The notes beneath the pieces were generated by a model. That model made no database searches and was not told the DNA's origin. It saw only the letters and a list, made by a program, of their open reading frames with translations. From the NCBI RefSeq assembly GCF_900474185.1, contig NZ_UCNW01000009.1, forward strand, positions 62,001 to 126,000: DNA of 64,000 nt, read 5' to 3'. This document shows positions 8,398 to 17,826 of this stretch, piece by piece. A program made the translations under genes and the position numbers. The first letter of the stretch is position 1, and each line of letters opens with the position of its first letter. The stretch comes from Synechococcus sp. UW69 (GTDB lineage Bacteria > Cyanobacteriota > Cyanobacteriia > PCC-6307 > Cyanobiaceae).

Positions 8398-9338
8398 CCG
8401 CCGGTCCAAACCCGAGAGAGGGCCAAGCCCACACTGAGCGCGAGACCATTCCAGCCCTGAAAGCGCAACGCCAGAAACTTGCTGCCGCTGATCCGCTCCG
8501 GCTGGTCGTGGTGGCGCTGGAGCAGACGCATCAACTGCACACCAGCAGGAAGACCGAGAGCGCTCAATAAAACCGTCGGAGGCCAGTCCCCGTGCAGCAC
8601 GGGCACCCACTCCAAAGCGAGCGTCAAGGCCACAAACCATGGCACCAGTGCCGCCGCCCGGCGCGTGCCAAGACGCACCACCGGCGAGCGTTTGCCGTGG
8701 GCCGCGTCCTCCTCCACCTGATGGAAATGGGAACAGAACAACACCAGGGTGGTCGCCAGGGCAGGGCCTGCCCCCAACATCCAGGCGGTACCCCATGGGA
8801 TCGACTCAGCCCCCCTGGGCTGCAACACCAAAAGGGCCGCAGCGGTGGCGAACGGACCAAACGCCAGCCAGCACAGGGGCTCACCCAAGCCGCGGTAGCC
8901 CAATCTAAACGGAGGGCCCTGGTACACGTAGCCCAGGCCGCAACACACCAACACCAGGGCCAACACCGCCCAGCTGCTGTTCCAGGCCAGCAACGCCATC
9001 AACAGCAACCCCACCACCAAGGCGGCGGTCGCCCCCTGGGCAACGCGATCCCTGCGGCCGGTGAGGTTCACCACCGAATGGGGCTTACCGGAGGCATCAA
9101 CACCCGTCGCCGCATCAAAAACATCGTTGCTGAGGTTTTCCCAGAGCAACAACAAAATGGCCGCCAGCAAAAAGCCGCCGAGCTGCAGCCATCGCAGGGA
9201 CCCTTCAACACCGAAATGCCATCCAGCCGCGACCAGCACTGGCATCACGGCGACGGAATACATCGGCCACTTGATGGCTGCCTTCCACAAACGGCGCCGA
9301 TCGGCGTAACGGGATGCGACAGCCTGCGGCTCAGACAT
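8394..9338 (-). CDS. menA: 1,4-dihydroxy-2-naphthoate phytyltransferase
   Basis: MenA is a membrane UbiA-type prenyltransferase that attaches the phytyl chain to DHNA to make phylloquinone, the photosystem I electron carrier. The 314-residue protein has about eight hydrophobic helices and the prenyl-diphosphate magnesium motif NDVFDAATGVD at residues 71-81. A second Asp-rich loop (HQVEEDAAHGKRS) lies near residue 200. The ATG at 9338 (MSEPQAVASRYADRR) gives the family's usual N-terminus just ahead of the first helix. It is the first gene of menA-menC-menE and divergent from menF, 70 bases away. Confidence 0.94.
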   Translation of the reverse strand: MSEPQAVASRYADRRRLWKAAIKWPMYSVAVMPVLVAAGWHFGVEGSLRWLQLGGFLLAAILLLLWENLSNDVFDAATGVDASGKPHSVVNLTGRRDRVAQGATAALVVGLLLMALLAWNSSWAVLALVLVCCGLGYVYQGPPFRLGYRGLGEPLCWLAFGPFATAAALLVLQPRGAESIPWGTAWMLGAGPALATTLVLFCSHFHQVEEDAAHGKRSPVVRLGTRRAAALVPWFVALTLALEWVPVLHGDWPPTVLLSALGLPAGVQLMRLLQRHHDQPERISGSKFLALRFQGWNGLALSVGLALSRVWTGG

Positions 9339-9408
9339 GGACAGGTTCGGTTCCCGCAGGGCGAAGACCCATACATTTGAGCAGTAACCCTGGCCAAAAA
9401 CGCCGCGG

Positions 9409-10815
9409 ATGTCGGCTGATTGTTGTTTCAGCTCTCTCCTCTCCGCAGCCCAGCGGGGATGGATGGCCTGTGACGGCGATGAAGCGCTGCTCAGCCTGGC
9501 CCTGCCGATCGCAGGGGTCGACCCGCTTCTGGCCTTGCCGCAGCTGGCGGAGCAGGAAAACTTGCAGGTGCTGTGGGACAGCGCCCCTGGCCTGTGCCTG
9601 GCCGCAGCAGGGCCCTGCCAGGAACTGGAGCTGGCTGGCAGTCGTCGCTTTGAACAGGCCCAGCGCTTCGCTGACATCTGCCTCAGCCGCCTGCACGACA
9701 CCGCACCGGAGAGCCCGGCCCATGCACGCCCCCGGGTGCTGCTGCGCTTCCGCTTCTTCGATCAGGTGAGTGAACGCCGCCGAAGTGAAGCGGTGGTTCC
9801 TTCAGTGCATGCGGTGCTGCCCCGCTGGCAACTCAGCCGTCAGGGACGCCGCGGCTGGCTGCGGCTGAACGGGATCGTGAGCAGTGCAGCGGACTGCCGC
9901 GAGCTAGCGGAACAGCTCTGGCTCAAGCAGGAACAGCTGCTCCAGACGCCAACCACGCCAACAGCACTCAAACCCCAGGCGCTGGTGGCGGCAACGGAAC
10001 CGGAAACCTGGCGGCAGCGTTACGCCGCAGCGCTCACCCACGGGATTGATCTGGTCAACAACGGCGACCTGCACAAACTGGTGCTGGCCGTGCAGCACCG
10101 CATCGTTTTGGCCGAAACGTTCGACCCCTTGCCGCTGTTGAAACGGCTCCGGCGACAACAGGCCGGCAGCTGCCGGTTCCTCTGGCAGCGCCATGCGGGG
10201 GATGCCTTCTTCGGTGCATCCCCGGAACGGTTGCTCAGCCTTCGCGCCGGTTGGCTGCGCAGTGATGCCCTGGCCGGTACGGCTGGGCAGGGGGATTCGG
10301 GCGCTCAGCTGCTGCGCTCCGACAAGGACCGCCGTGAACACGAACTGGTGGTGGAAACCATCACCGACCAACTGCGCCGCAACGGACTGTCCCCGCGACG
10401 CCGCTGGCAACCCCAACTGGCCCGCCACGGCAACCTGACCCACCTGCACACCCCCATCACGGCGGAAACCCACGGTCAGCCCGTGTTATCGCTTGCCGAA
10501 CAACTGCACCCCACACCCGCCGTTGCCGGGTTGCCCCGCCGTGACGCCATGGCCTGGTTGCGGACCCTGGAACCGTTTGAACGGGGGAGTTATGCCGCAC
10601 CGATCGGCTGGATCGACAGTGCCGGTGATGCCGAACTGCGGGTGGCCATCCGCTGTGGGCACGCCAGGGGCTGCAACTTGGACCTCACCGCTGGAGCCGG
10701 TCTGGTGAGGGGATCCGTTGCCGAGCGAGAGCTGCAGGAAGTGGGGCTGAAACTGGCCGTACTGGCCGACCAGCTGGAACTTCAGACCAGCGCGCGCAAC
10801 CGCTCGATCGTCTGA
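9409..10815 (+). CDS. menF: isochorismate synthase
   Basis: The 468-residue protein ends in a chorismate-binding domain (from about residue 200) with the motifs [32 protein letters not shown] and [12 protein letters not shown] that are typical of MenF/EntC/PchA. It converts chorismate to isochorismate, the entry to phylloquinone synthesis. The N-terminal 200 residues are the poorly conserved part normal for the family. It is divergent from menA and ends inside the 3' end of the convergent gshB gene (34-base overlap). The menD and menB genes are not in the window. Confidence 0.92.
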   Translation: MSADCCFSSLLSAAQRGWMACDGDEALLSLALPIAGVDPLLALPQLAEQENLQVLWDSAPGLCLAAAGPCQELELAGSRRFEQAQRFADICLSRLHDTAPESPAHARPRVLLRFRFFDQVSERRRSEAVVPSVHAVLPRWQLSRQGRRGWLRLNGIVSSAADCRELAEQLWLKQEQLLQTPTTPTALKPQALVAATEPETWRQRYAAALTHGIDLVNNGDLHKLVLAVQHRIVLAETFDPLPLLKRLRRQQAGSCRFLWQRHAGDAFFGASPERLLSLRAGWLRSDALAGTAGQGDSGAQLLRSDKDRREHELVVETITDQLRRNGLSPRRRWQPQLARHGNLTHLHTPITAETHGQPVLSLAEQLHPTPAVAGLPRRDAMAWLRTLEPFERGSYAAPIGWIDSAGDAELRVAIRCGHARGCNLDLTAGAGLVRGSVAERELQEVGLKLAVLADQLELQTSARNRSIV

Positions 10816-11705
10816 TCGGCCAGGGGCTGATTCATCAGCCGCTCCACTTCACGCACACCGGTGGGACTGGTGACATTGATTTCGCTGAGCATGCCGCCGA
10901 TCACATCGATGCCGACAAAGAAGAGCCCCTCCGCCCGCAGCGCCGGGGCCAGGGCGGCACAGATCTGACGTTCCCGCTCGGTGAGTTCTGTGGCCTCCGC
11001 CTGGCCACCGACGGCCAGATTGCTGCGGAATTCCCCCGCTGAAGGGCGCCGATTGATCGCGCCAAGGGGATCGCCATCCACCAACAGGATGCGCTTGTCG
11101 CCTTCGCTCACGGACGGCAGGAACGCCTGGGCCATCACCGGCAACCGCTCCTGCTCCGTCACCAGCTCCAGCAGGGCCTTCAAGCCCGGCGACTGCCCAT
11201 TGACCCGAATCACGCCGAGGCCCGCGCGCCCCCCCAGCGGTTTGAGCACAATTTCCTGCTGCTCCTGGGCAAATGAGAGCAATTCAGACACCCGCCCCGC
11301 CACCAGCGTTGGAGCCATCCAGCGGCTGAAGCGCAACGCCCCCAGCTTTTCGTTCCAGCTGCGCAGCGCACTGGGGCGATTGAGCACACGAACCCCAGCC
11401 CGCTCGGCCACCTCCAACAGATGGGTGGCGTAGAGATACGCCTCATCCACGGGCGGATCCTTGCGCATCCAAATCACATCAAAGCCACCCAGGGCCTGAC
11501 GTTCAGCCACCCCAACCGTGATCCATGGCTCTGGCGTCACAGGCAGGGCGAGCGCGAGGGGTTCATCCCCCCGGGCAATCAAATCGGAGGGCGTGCAGGC
11601 CCACACCTCATCGCCGGCACGATGGGCGGCCTGCATCAGCGCAGCGGAAGAATCCTTGGCTGGATTGATCTGCCCCAGCGGATCCAGAACAAACAGCTGG
11701 CGCAT
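10782..11705 (-). CDS. gshB: glutathione synthetase
   Basis: GshB joins gamma-glutamylcysteine and glycine with ATP. The 307-residue product has the N-terminal GshB domain ([22 protein letters not shown] at the start) and an ATP-grasp domain. The ATP-binding parts are [16 protein letters not shown] and the metal-binding end [21 protein letters not shown]. The length is normal for bacterial GshB. It lies 3 bases downstream of the glutaredoxin gene on the same strand, so the two form a thiol operon. Glutathione from this pathway would also serve glyoxalase I encoded at 48976. Confidence 0.96.
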   Translation of the reverse strand: MRQLFVLDPLGQINPAKDSSAALMQAAHRAGDEVWACTPSDLIARGDEPLALALPVTPEPWITVGVAERQALGGFDVIWMRKDPPVDEAYLYATHLLEVAERAGVRVLNRPSALRSWNEKLGALRFSRWMAPTLVAGRVSELLSFAQEQQEIVLKPLGGRAGLGVIRVNGQSPGLKALLELVTEQERLPVMAQAFLPSVSEGDKRILLVDGDPLGAINRRPSAGEFRSNLAVGGQAEATELTERERQICAALAPALRAEGLFFVGIDVIGGMLSEINVTSPTGVREVERLMNQPLADQTIERLRALV

Positions 11706-11708
11706 CGA

Positions 11709-11978
11709 TCAGGCCTTCAACAGCGCATCGAGCTCACCGGAGCGATCCAGGGCGTGGAGGTCATCGCACCCGCCGATGTGGCGATCATCGATGTACACCT
11801 GCGGAACACTGCGGCGACCATCACCCCGCGCAGCCATGGCATCACGGCCGGGCTCATCCCCATCCACGCTGTGTTCGGTGTAGCTCACCCCCTTGCGATC
11901 CAAGAGTCCCTTGGCGCGGACACAGAACGGACAGGTGCACCAGGTGTAGATCTCAACCTTGGCCATTGCGTTGGTCAT
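11709..11978 (-). CDS. grxC: glutaredoxin 3 (dithiol)
   Basis: This is an 89-residue thioredoxin-fold protein with the dithiol active site CPFC at residues 16-19, the TVP-like cis-proline site SVPQVYIDD and the glutathione-binding GGCDDLHALD loop. It reduces protein and glutathione mixed disulfides. A second possible start, ATG at 11966, would give a product that begins MAKVEIYTW, as in many relatives. It is directly upstream of gshB (3-base gap), so glutathione supply and use are probably co-expressed. It is divergent from prfB. Confidence 0.95.
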   Translation of the reverse strand: MTNAMAKVEIYTWCTCPFCVRAKGLLDRKGVSYTEHSVDGDEPGRDAMAARGDGRRSVPQVYIDDRHIGGCDDLHALDRSGELDALLKA

Positions 11979-12043
11979 ACCAGTGGTCGGATCCTATGCA
12001 GCAACTGCGCTGATAGCGTCAGAAGCTGATCAGGACCGAGTCC

Positions 12044-13172
12044 TTGCTGGATCTCACCGACTTCAAACGCGATCTCTCCGAGCTCACTGACCGCCTGGGC
12101 AATGCCCAGGACTGTCTTTGACGTTCCTGCACTGAACGCACGACAACAAGATCTCGAGCAACTCGCCGCCCAGCCTGATTTCTGGGATGACCAGCAGAAC
12201 GCCCAGAAGCAGATGCGTCGCCTGGACGAGGTGAAGGCACAGCTGAGTCAACTGGCCGGATGGAGCGGCGCGGTGGACGATGCCAAGGCCACCCTTGAGC
12301 TCTACGAGCTGGAGCCCGACGAAGACCTGCTGCAGGAAGCCCAGAACGGCCTGAACCAACTGCGCCAGGGACTGGATCGCTGGGAACTCGAGCGCCTGCT
12401 ATGCGGCGAATACGACAAGGAGGGGGCCGTCCTCAGCATCAATGCAGGAGCCGGTGGAACGGATGCCCAGGACTGGGCGCAGATGCTGCTGCGCATGTAC
12501 ACCCGTTGGGCCGAAGACCACGGCATGAAGGTGACCGTCGACGAACTCTCCGAAGGGGAAGAAGCCGGGATCAAGAGCTGCACGATCGAGATCGAAGGGC
12601 GCTACGCCTACGGCTACCTGCGCAACGAGAAAGGTACCCATCGCCTGGTGCGCATCTCACCGTTCAACGCCAACGACAAGCGCCAGACCAGCTTTGCCGG
12701 TGTGGAGGTGATGCCCAAGATCGAGGAGGACGTCAAGCTCGACATTCCTGAAAAGGACCTGGAGATCACCACCAGCCGCTCGGGCGGCGCCGGTGGCCAG
12801 AACGTGAACAAGGTGGAAACGGCTGTGCGCATCCTTCACATCCCCACCGGGCTGTTTGTGCGCTGCACCCAGGAGCGCTCCCAGCTCCAGAACAAGGAGA
12901 AGGCGATGGCGTTGCTGATGGCCAAATTGCTAGTGATCGCCCAGGAGCAACGGGCGGCCGAAATCGCCGACATCCGCGGCGACATCGTTGAAGCGGCCTG
13001 GGGCAACCAGATCCGCAACTACGTGTTTCAGCCATACCAAATGGTGAAAGACCTGCGCACCAATGAAGAAACCAACGATGTGCAAGCGGTGATGGATGGG
13101 GCCCTCGACCCCTTCATCGACGCGTCTCTGCGCCAAGGTGTCGACAGCCCCGGCGCCGACACCGATTCCTGA
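12044..13172 (+). CDS. prfB: peptide chain release factor 2, made by programmed +1 frameshift
   Basis: RF2 releases peptides at UGA and UAA codons. The gene is in two frames. A first frame starts at TTG 12044 ([11 protein letters not shown]...) and runs 25 codons to CTT at 12116, followed in frame by TGA at 12119. Skipping one base there resumes at GAC 12120 ([10 protein letters not shown]...) and continues to 13172, giving about 377 residues. The body has the stop-codon tripeptide SPF (in [10 protein letters not shown]) and the hydrolysis motif GGQ ([10 protein letters not shown]). The frameshift allows RF2 to limit its own synthesis: scarce RF2 slows termination at TGA and favours the shift. 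It heads a + strand run with DUF3285 and ybeY. Confidence 0.95.
12104..12122 (+). promoter_or_regulatory. prfB programmed +1 frameshift site
   Basis: The slippery CTT codon at 12116-12118, the in-frame TGA at 12119-12121 and the following C form the heptamer CTTTGAC, identical to the core of the E. coli RF2 site. An internal Shine-Dalgarno-like AGG at 12108-12110 lies 5 bases before CTT, weaker and further away than the E. coli AGGGGG, which sits 3 bases before it. Confidence 0.9.
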
Positions 13173-13176
13173 TCCC

Positions 13177-13341
13177 ATGGCCTCCGACAGCACTCCACCG
13201 CCGAGCTTCATCAAACAGGCGATGCGCAACATGGTGCGCAAGGGCAGTAAGAGCCTGTTTCACCTCGGCCTCACCGCCATGGGATTCCTCGGCTTCATCA
13301 CCCTCGTGGCTTGGCTAGGTCGACCGACCCTGCCGGGCTAG
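13177..13341 (+). CDS. DUF3285 family small membrane protein
   Basis: This 54-residue protein begins MASDSTPPPSFIKQAMRNMVRKG and has one C-terminal hydrophobic helix (about residues 30-48). It matches the cyanobacterial DUF3285 family, whose role is unknown; its basic N-terminal half suggests an anchor with a cytoplasmic positive patch. The ATG at 13177 is 4 bases after the prfB stop, and the stop is 2 bases before the ybeY start, so it sits within a tight operon of translation and RNA maturation genes. Confidence 0.8.
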   Translation: MASDSTPPPSFIKQAMRNMVRKGSKSLFHLGLTAMGFLGFITLVAWLGRPTLPG

Positions 13342-13343
13342 GC

Positions 13344-13844
13344 ATGGAGCTCGACCTCGCATTGGATCGAAACGAGGCGCCGCTAGATCCCTGCGACGCC
13401 TCCGACCTGCTCGACGAGACCACCTGGATCCAGCAGCTGGAGGATTGGCTGATCACTCTTTGCGGGGATTCGCGCCTGGACTGTCCGACCCTGGTGCGCA
13501 CGGCAGAGGAACTGAGCCTGGGGCTGCGCTTCACCGATGACGCCAGCATTGCGGCGTTGAACAGCACCTGGCGCCAGAAAACGGGCCCCACGGATGTGTT
13601 GTCCTTTGCCGCCCTCGACGAAGCCGGCGACTGGATGGACGGACCCAGCATCGAACTCGGAGACATCGTGGTCTCTCTGGAAACGGCCCGGCGTCAGGCC
13701 CAAGAGCAGGGGCACAGCCTGAAGCGGGAATTGCGCTGGCTCGTGAGCCATGGCCTGCTGCACCTGCTGGGCTGGGACCATCCCGATGACGACAGCCTCG
13801 CCGCAATGCTCGCCCTGCAGGAAAGGCTTCTTGAGGATGGGTGA
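13344..13844 (+). CDS. ybeY: endoribonuclease YbeY
   Basis: YbeY is a single-strand metallo-endoribonuclease needed for maturation of the 16S rRNA 3' end and ribosome quality control. The 166-residue product carries the zinc motif HGLLHLLGWDH near residue 137, and the preceding TDVLSFAALD motif. The ATG at 13344 (MELDLALD) is 2 bases after the DUF3285 stop. Its TGA overlaps a GTG that could start the following gene. The N-terminal 30 acidic residues are longer than in E. coli YbeY. Confidence 0.93.
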   Translation: MELDLALDRNEAPLDPCDASDLLDETTWIQQLEDWLITLCGDSRLDCPTLVRTAEELSLGLRFTDDASIAALNSTWRQKTGPTDVLSFAALDEAGDWMDGPSIELGDIVVSLETARRQAQEQGHSLKRELRWLVSHGLLHLLGWDHPDDDSLAAMLALQERLLEDG

Positions 13845-13966
13845 TCTGGACAACCCGGGTAGGCTTCGATGAGCGGGCGTTCGCCCTGCGGATGCCGAAT
13901 TCCGTTCCGATGACCAGCGAATCGCCCCGGACACCATCCGCAGACGCAGCAGCGGAGGAGGTGGCC

Positions 13967-14374
13967 ATGGTGCCCAACGGAATGCGACGACGGGGCAGCT
14001 GGCGCATCGCTGGCGATCTGCCGGCAAGCTTTCGCTACGCCGCCCAAGGCCTCGGCTACGCCTTCGTCACCCAGCGCAACTTCCGGATCCATGTGGTGAC
14101 GGGGCTGGTGGTGTTTGGTCTCGCCGCCTGGCTTCAACTGGATCTGATCCGCCTGGCCGTTCTGGTGCTTACGGTGGCTGCCGTTCTGGTGTTGGAGCTG
14201 CTGAACACAGCGATGGAAGCGGTGGTGGATCTGGCCATTGGCCGGCGTTATCACCCATTGGCCCGCATCGCCAAAGACTGTGCTGCTGCAGCTGTGCTGA
14301 CAGCCGCCATCAGCTCTTTATTGATCGCTGTGTTTCTCCTGCTTCCGCCGCTCTTGCTCCGCCTGGGGCTCTGA
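13967..14374 (+). CDS. dgkA: undecaprenol or diacylglycerol kinase, DgkA family
   Basis: This is a small three-helix membrane kinase. The family signature ELLNTAMEAVVDLAIG (E. coli ELLNSAIEAVVD) and the first conserved segment SFRYAAQGLGYAFVTQRNFRIH are present. In Gram-positive relatives the substrate is undecaprenol, in E. coli diacylglycerol; the sequence does not decide. Several starts are possible (GTG 13841, ATG 13892, ATG 13910, ATG 13967). I chose 13967 because GGAGGAGG lies 5 bases before it and the resulting 135 residues fit the family best. The longer forms would add an unconserved N-terminus. It lies between ybeY and the amidotransferase gene. Confidence 0.88.
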   Translation: MVPNGMRRRGSWRIAGDLPASFRYAAQGLGYAFVTQRNFRIHVVTGLVVFGLAAWLQLDLIRLAVLVLTVAAVLVLELLNTAMEAVVDLAIGRRYHPLARIAKDCAAAAVLTAAISSLLIAVFLLLPPLLLRLGL

Positions 14375-14392
14375 CTCCCGATTTGCACGCAG

Positions 14393-14986
14393 ATGCTGCT
14401 GGTCATCGACAACTACGACAGCTTCACCTTCAACTTGGTGCAGTACTTCGGTGAGCTGGCCGCCCAGCATCCGCTGGCGGCGGATCTGCAGGTGCATCGC
14501 AATGACGCCATCAGCCTTGAGCAGATCAGGGCCCTGAACCCCGACGCGATCTTGTTGTCGCCCGGCCCGGGGGACCCAGATCAATCGGGCGTCTGCCTGG
14601 ATATCCTCCAAGAGCTGTCGGCAACCGTGCCCACGCTGGGGGTGTGTTTGGGCCATCAGGCCATCGCCCAGGTGCACGGCGGCCGGGTGGTGCGCGCCCA
14701 GCAGCAGATGCATGGCAAGACCTCGCCTGTGCTGCACAAAGGCGACGGCGTGTTCGCAGGCCTGCCCCAACCGCTGACGGCCACCCGCTACCACTCCCTC
14801 ATCGCCGAGCGCGAAACCCTGCCGGACTGCCTCGAGGTGACCGCCTGGCTTGAGGACGGCACGATCATGGGCCTGCGGCACCGGGAGCATCACCACCTGC
14901 AGGGGGTGCAGTTCCATCCCGAAAGCGTGCTGACCGATCAAGGCCACCAACTGCTGGCCAACTTCCTGCGGGAAGCCGAGGGATAA
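14393..14986 (+). CDS. pabA: anthranilate/aminodeoxychorismate synthase glutamine amidotransferase
   Basis: This class I glutamine amidotransferase supplies ammonia to anthranilate synthase (TrpE) or aminodeoxychorismate synthase (PabB). The 197-residue product has the nucleophile Cys85 in [11 protein letters not shown] and the His175/Glu177 pair in [11 protein letters not shown]. It starts [20 protein letters not shown] as the family does. In cyanobacteria one such subunit often serves both tryptophan and folate pathways, so pabA versus trpG is not decided here. No large subunit is nearby. It continues the + strand run from prfB. Confidence 0.92.
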   Translation: MLLVIDNYDSFTFNLVQYFGELAAQHPLAADLQVHRNDAISLEQIRALNPDAILLSPGPGDPDQSGVCLDILQELSATVPTLGVCLGHQAIAQVHGGRVVRAQQQMHGKTSPVLHKGDGVFAGLPQPLTATRYHSLIAERETLPDCLEVTAWLEDGTIMGLRHREHHHLQGVQFHPESVLTDQGHQLLANFLREAEG

Positions 14987-15021
14987 CGCTGTTAGCGTCC
15001 AGAGCAAGTTCATCTCCGCCC

Positions 15022-15744
15022 ATGTCCGTCCTGCGTTCCGCTGTGACCGCCGCTGCAGGCCTGACACTGAGCCTGACCTCTCCAGCCTTGGCGGGTGGTG
15101 GGGTGTCGATCAGCAGCTACGGGCAACGGGCCCTGCTGATCCAAGGCGGCGGCCAGTCGGTGCTGCTCAACCCCTACAAGGCAGTCGGTTGTGCTGCAGG
15201 GCTTCCTGAACCCCGGCTGACGGCCGGGGTCGTTCTGGCCAACTCCGAACTCGCCGATGAAGGGGCCCGCGACATCGCCGGTGGCCGCTTTCTGGGACAA
15301 CCTGGGTCGTATCGCATCGGTGGCCTAAGCCTGGAGGGCTTTGCCAGCCCCCACGACCGGATGGGCGGACGCCGCTTTGGCAATGCCACCATCTGGCGCT
15401 GGCAGCAAGGGGGCCTCAGCTTTGCCCACCTCGGTGCCACCGCTGGAGAGCTCACCGCCGCCGCCCGGGTGCTGCTGGGCAACCCCGATGTGCTGATCAT
15501 CGGCGTTGGCGGTGGCAGCAAGATCTACAACGCCGAGGAAGCCGCGGCGGTGGTGAATCAGTTGAACCCCAAACGCGTGATTCCAGTGCAATACGTCAAC
15601 GGAGACGCGCCCGAAGGGTGTGATCAGGAGGGTGTGCAGCCCTTCCTCGATGCCATGGGCGGAACCGCTGTGCGTCGGGTGGGCCGGTCTCAAACCCTGC
15701 CGGGCAGCCTCGACGACACCACCGTGATCACGGTGATGCAGTAA
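15022..15744 (+). CDS. secreted metallo-beta-lactamase-fold protein, metal site apparently lost
   Basis: The 240-residue product begins with a signal peptide (about residues 1-24, cut after SPALA). The rest follows the UlaG-like metallo-beta-lactamase plan: early strands SYGQRALLIQGGGQSVLLNP, then a helix region, ASPHDRMGG, AHLGAT, and PVQYVNGD near the end. Where active relatives have H-x-H-x-D-H, this protein reads ANSELADEG, keeping only the aspartate. It is therefore probably not a zinc hydrolase and may be a binding or scaffold protein outside the inner membrane. Its 3' end overlaps the convergent asparaginase gene by 17 bases. The fold call is moderately sure; function is unknown. Confidence 0.8.
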   Translation: MSVLRSAVTAAAGLTLSLTSPALAGGGVSISSYGQRALLIQGGGQSVLLNPYKAVGCAAGLPEPRLTAGVVLANSELADEGARDIAGGRFLGQPGSYRIGGLSLEGFASPHDRMGGRRFGNATIWRWQQGGLSFAHLGATAGELTAAARVLLGNPDVLIIGVGGGSKIYNAEEAAAVVNQLNPKRVIPVQYVNGDAPEGCDQEGVQPFLDAMGGTAVRRVGRSQTLPGSLDDTTVITVMQ

Positions 15745-16711
15745 TCAGCGCAGCCAGCTCTGCGCGATCCAATCCAGCAAGAGAAGCCAACAACAACAGC
15801 ACTCGAGCTTTCTGGGGATTCAGGCTCCCTGCCGCCAGCAGCCCAAGCCGTTCATCCTCAGGGCACCCGTGCACGGGACCTGATCCACAGCGGTTGGCCC
15901 GCAACATCAATGGCCGCGCCCCCTGCCACACCTGAAGGGCCGAACGCTCAGCTGCCGACAACTGGCCGGCGCCAGTGCCGGTGAACACCAGGCCCGCAAC
16001 ACCCGCTTGAAGACAAGCGATGAGCAGGAGCGGCTCCGGCTCCACACACCCATAGAGAATCGGCACCTGGGGCCATCGCTCGGGTAATGCGAGCCCAGCG
16101 AAGGGCACCTGCCGGGATCCGCTCGCCGTTGGCAGGTGAACGCCAACGTCATCGACCCAACCCAGCGGCCCGCTGCCGGGACTGGCAAAAGCCCCCACCC
16201 CCTGGGTCGCCACCTTGGTGACAGCTCGAGCGCTATGGATCTGGCCATCCATCACCACCAAAACACCGTGGCCGCGGGCTTCTCTGCTCAAGGCCACCTG
16301 CACCGCCTGCAACAAATTCAACGGGCCATCGGCACTTAGAGCCGTCGCCGGCCGCATCGCCCCCACCAGCACCACCGGCCGGGGATTATCGATCAACAGC
16401 TGCAGCAACCAGGCGGTTTCCTCCAACGTGTTGGTGCCATGGGTGATCACCACCCCGGCCAGCTCTGGGTCCGCCGCAAAGGCATCACGAATGCGATCCA
16501 CCAGCGCGCGCCAATGCTCAAAGAGCAGATCGGCGCTGTCGACATTGGCGACCTGCTCGACGCTGATCGTGGCCAGGTCTTGCAGCTGCGGCACCGCAGC
16601 CAGCAGGGCATCACCCCCCAGCACGCCAGCGGTGTAGTCGTTCAGCGTTGTGCTGTCAGCCGCACAGCCGGCAATGGTGCCGCCGGTGGCCAGCAGCAGC
16701 AGGCGCTTCAT
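15728..16711 (-). CDS. L-asparaginase-like amidohydrolase
   Basis: This 327-residue protein is of the bacterial type I/II asparaginase fold. The N-terminal nucleophile Thr12 lies in ATGGTIAG and the second motif is THGTNTLEETAW (residues 90-101). The basic residue of the triad is in AVTKVAT. The oddity is Asn94 in place of the near-universal aspartate of HGTDT, confirmed on the DNA. This may lower activity or shift specificity. The start [11 protein letters not shown] at 16711 overlaps the hisC stop by 4 bases. It is the last gene of the mnmE-nadC-argS-hisC run. There is no clear signal peptide, so it is probably cytoplasmic. Confidence 0.88.
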   Translation of the reverse strand: MKRLLLLATGGTIAGCAADSTTLNDYTAGVLGGDALLAAVPQLQDLATISVEQVANVDSADLLFEHWRALVDRIRDAFAADPELAGVVITHGTNTLEETAWLLQLLIDNPRPVVLVGAMRPATALSADGPLNLLQAVQVALSREARGHGVLVVMDGQIHSARAVTKVATQGVGAFASPGSGPLGWVDDVGVHLPTASGSRQVPFAGLALPERWPQVPILYGCVEPEPLLLIACLQAGVAGLVFTGTGAGQLSAAERSALQVWQGARPLMLRANRCGSGPVHGCPEDERLGLLAAGSLNPQKARVLLLLASLAGLDRAELAALITASP

Positions 16712-17826
16712 TGCTCCAGGGGGAGGAACGCCTCCATGAAGCGCTGCATCTGGCTGGTGGTGCCGATACTCACCCTGAAGCACCCATCAATCAGGGGCTT
16801 GCCCGCCATCGAGCGCACCAGGATTCCCGCCTCGCGCAACGCCGCATCAACTGCATCAACGGGTCGCTGGGGCCAGATCAACAGATAGTTGCCGCCATCG
16901 CAGTGGTGGCGAACGCCAGCATCCCGCAGCGCCTGCAGGGTCCAATCGCGGGCCCGCAGCACCTCGGCCACGTAGGCATCCACATACGACTGATCCGCCA
17001 AGGCAGCGAACGCCGCGGCCACGGCCACGCTGTTGACGTCATAGGGGCCGGTAACGCGGCTGACCCGATCGACCACATCGGCATGGCCGATGGCAAATCC
17101 GATGCGCAGCCCCGCCAAACCAGCCGTTTTGGCCAGGGAACGGAACACCAGCAGGTTCGGTGTGGCCATGAAATCAGCGCTCGGCAAGACACTGTCTCCG
17201 GTGAAGGCCTCATACAACTCATCCACCACCACCAAGGTGCCCGGAGCTGAGGCAGCCAAAGCGATCACCTGATCCGCTGGCAAACGCGTGCCGGTGGGAT
17301 TGTTCGGATTGCAGATCAACAGCAACCGCGGCGCTTGGGCCTCCAACGCTTGCTGAATGGCGGCCAGGGGGAACTCGAACGTCTCGCCTTGATAGGGGAT
17401 CGCCTCGATCGTCATGCCCTGCATCCCGGCGCAGGGGCTGTAGTACCCGAAGGTGGGTACTGTCGTCAGCAACGTCTCACCGGCATCGCCATAGGCCTGA
17501 AACACGGCATGAATGGCGGCATCCACACCGTTGAACAGGCCCACCTGATCAGCCTTCAACCCCGGCCGGCAGCCGGTCTCCACCAGGTTCTGGAGCAGCG
17601 CTTCCCGCAGACCGTCGTACTCCGGATACACGGCAATCTCTTCGGTGCTGAAGTTGCGCAGCGCCTGGGCCACCAGGGGGCTGGGGCCAATCGTGTTTTC
17701 GTTGAAATCCAGCCGCAACATCGTGCGGCGACCCTCCAGCGGAGCGCTGTAGGCCTTGAGTTGCTCAACGGCACCACGGGCCGCAGGAGCACCATCGGGT
17801 GTGAACGGTTGGATGTTGTCGTTCAC
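16708..17826 (-). CDS. hisC: histidinol-phosphate aminotransferase
   Basis: This fold-type I PLP aminotransferase makes histidinol phosphate in histidine synthesis. The 372-residue protein has [19 protein letters not shown] at 173-180, VVDELYEAF, and the PLP lysine at residue 233 in [12 protein letters not shown]. The start is a GTG at 17826 that overlaps the argS stop in the sequence ATGTGA, so translation is probably coupled. An upstream extension in the same frame is argS antisense. The protein encoded at 32994-34067 is a second member of this fold with a different likely role. Confidence 0.92.
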   Translation of the reverse strand: MNDNIQPFTPDGAPAARGAVEQLKAYSAPLEGRRTMLRLDFNENTIGPSPLVAQALRNFSTEEIAVYPEYDGLREALLQNLVETGCRPGLKADQVGLFNGVDAAIHAVFQAYGDAGETLLTTVPTFGYYSPCAGMQGMTIEAIPYQGETFEFPLAAIQQALEAQAPRLLLICNPNNPTGTRLPADQVIALAASAPGTLVVVDELYEAFTGDSVLPSADFMATPNLLVFRSLAKTAGLAGLRIGFAIGHADVVDRVSRVTGPYDVNSVAVAAAFAALADQSYVDAYVAEVLRARDWTLQALRDAGVRHHCDGGNYLLIWPQRPVDAVDAALREAGILVRSMAGKPLIDGCFRVSIGTTSQMQRFMEAFLPLEQ

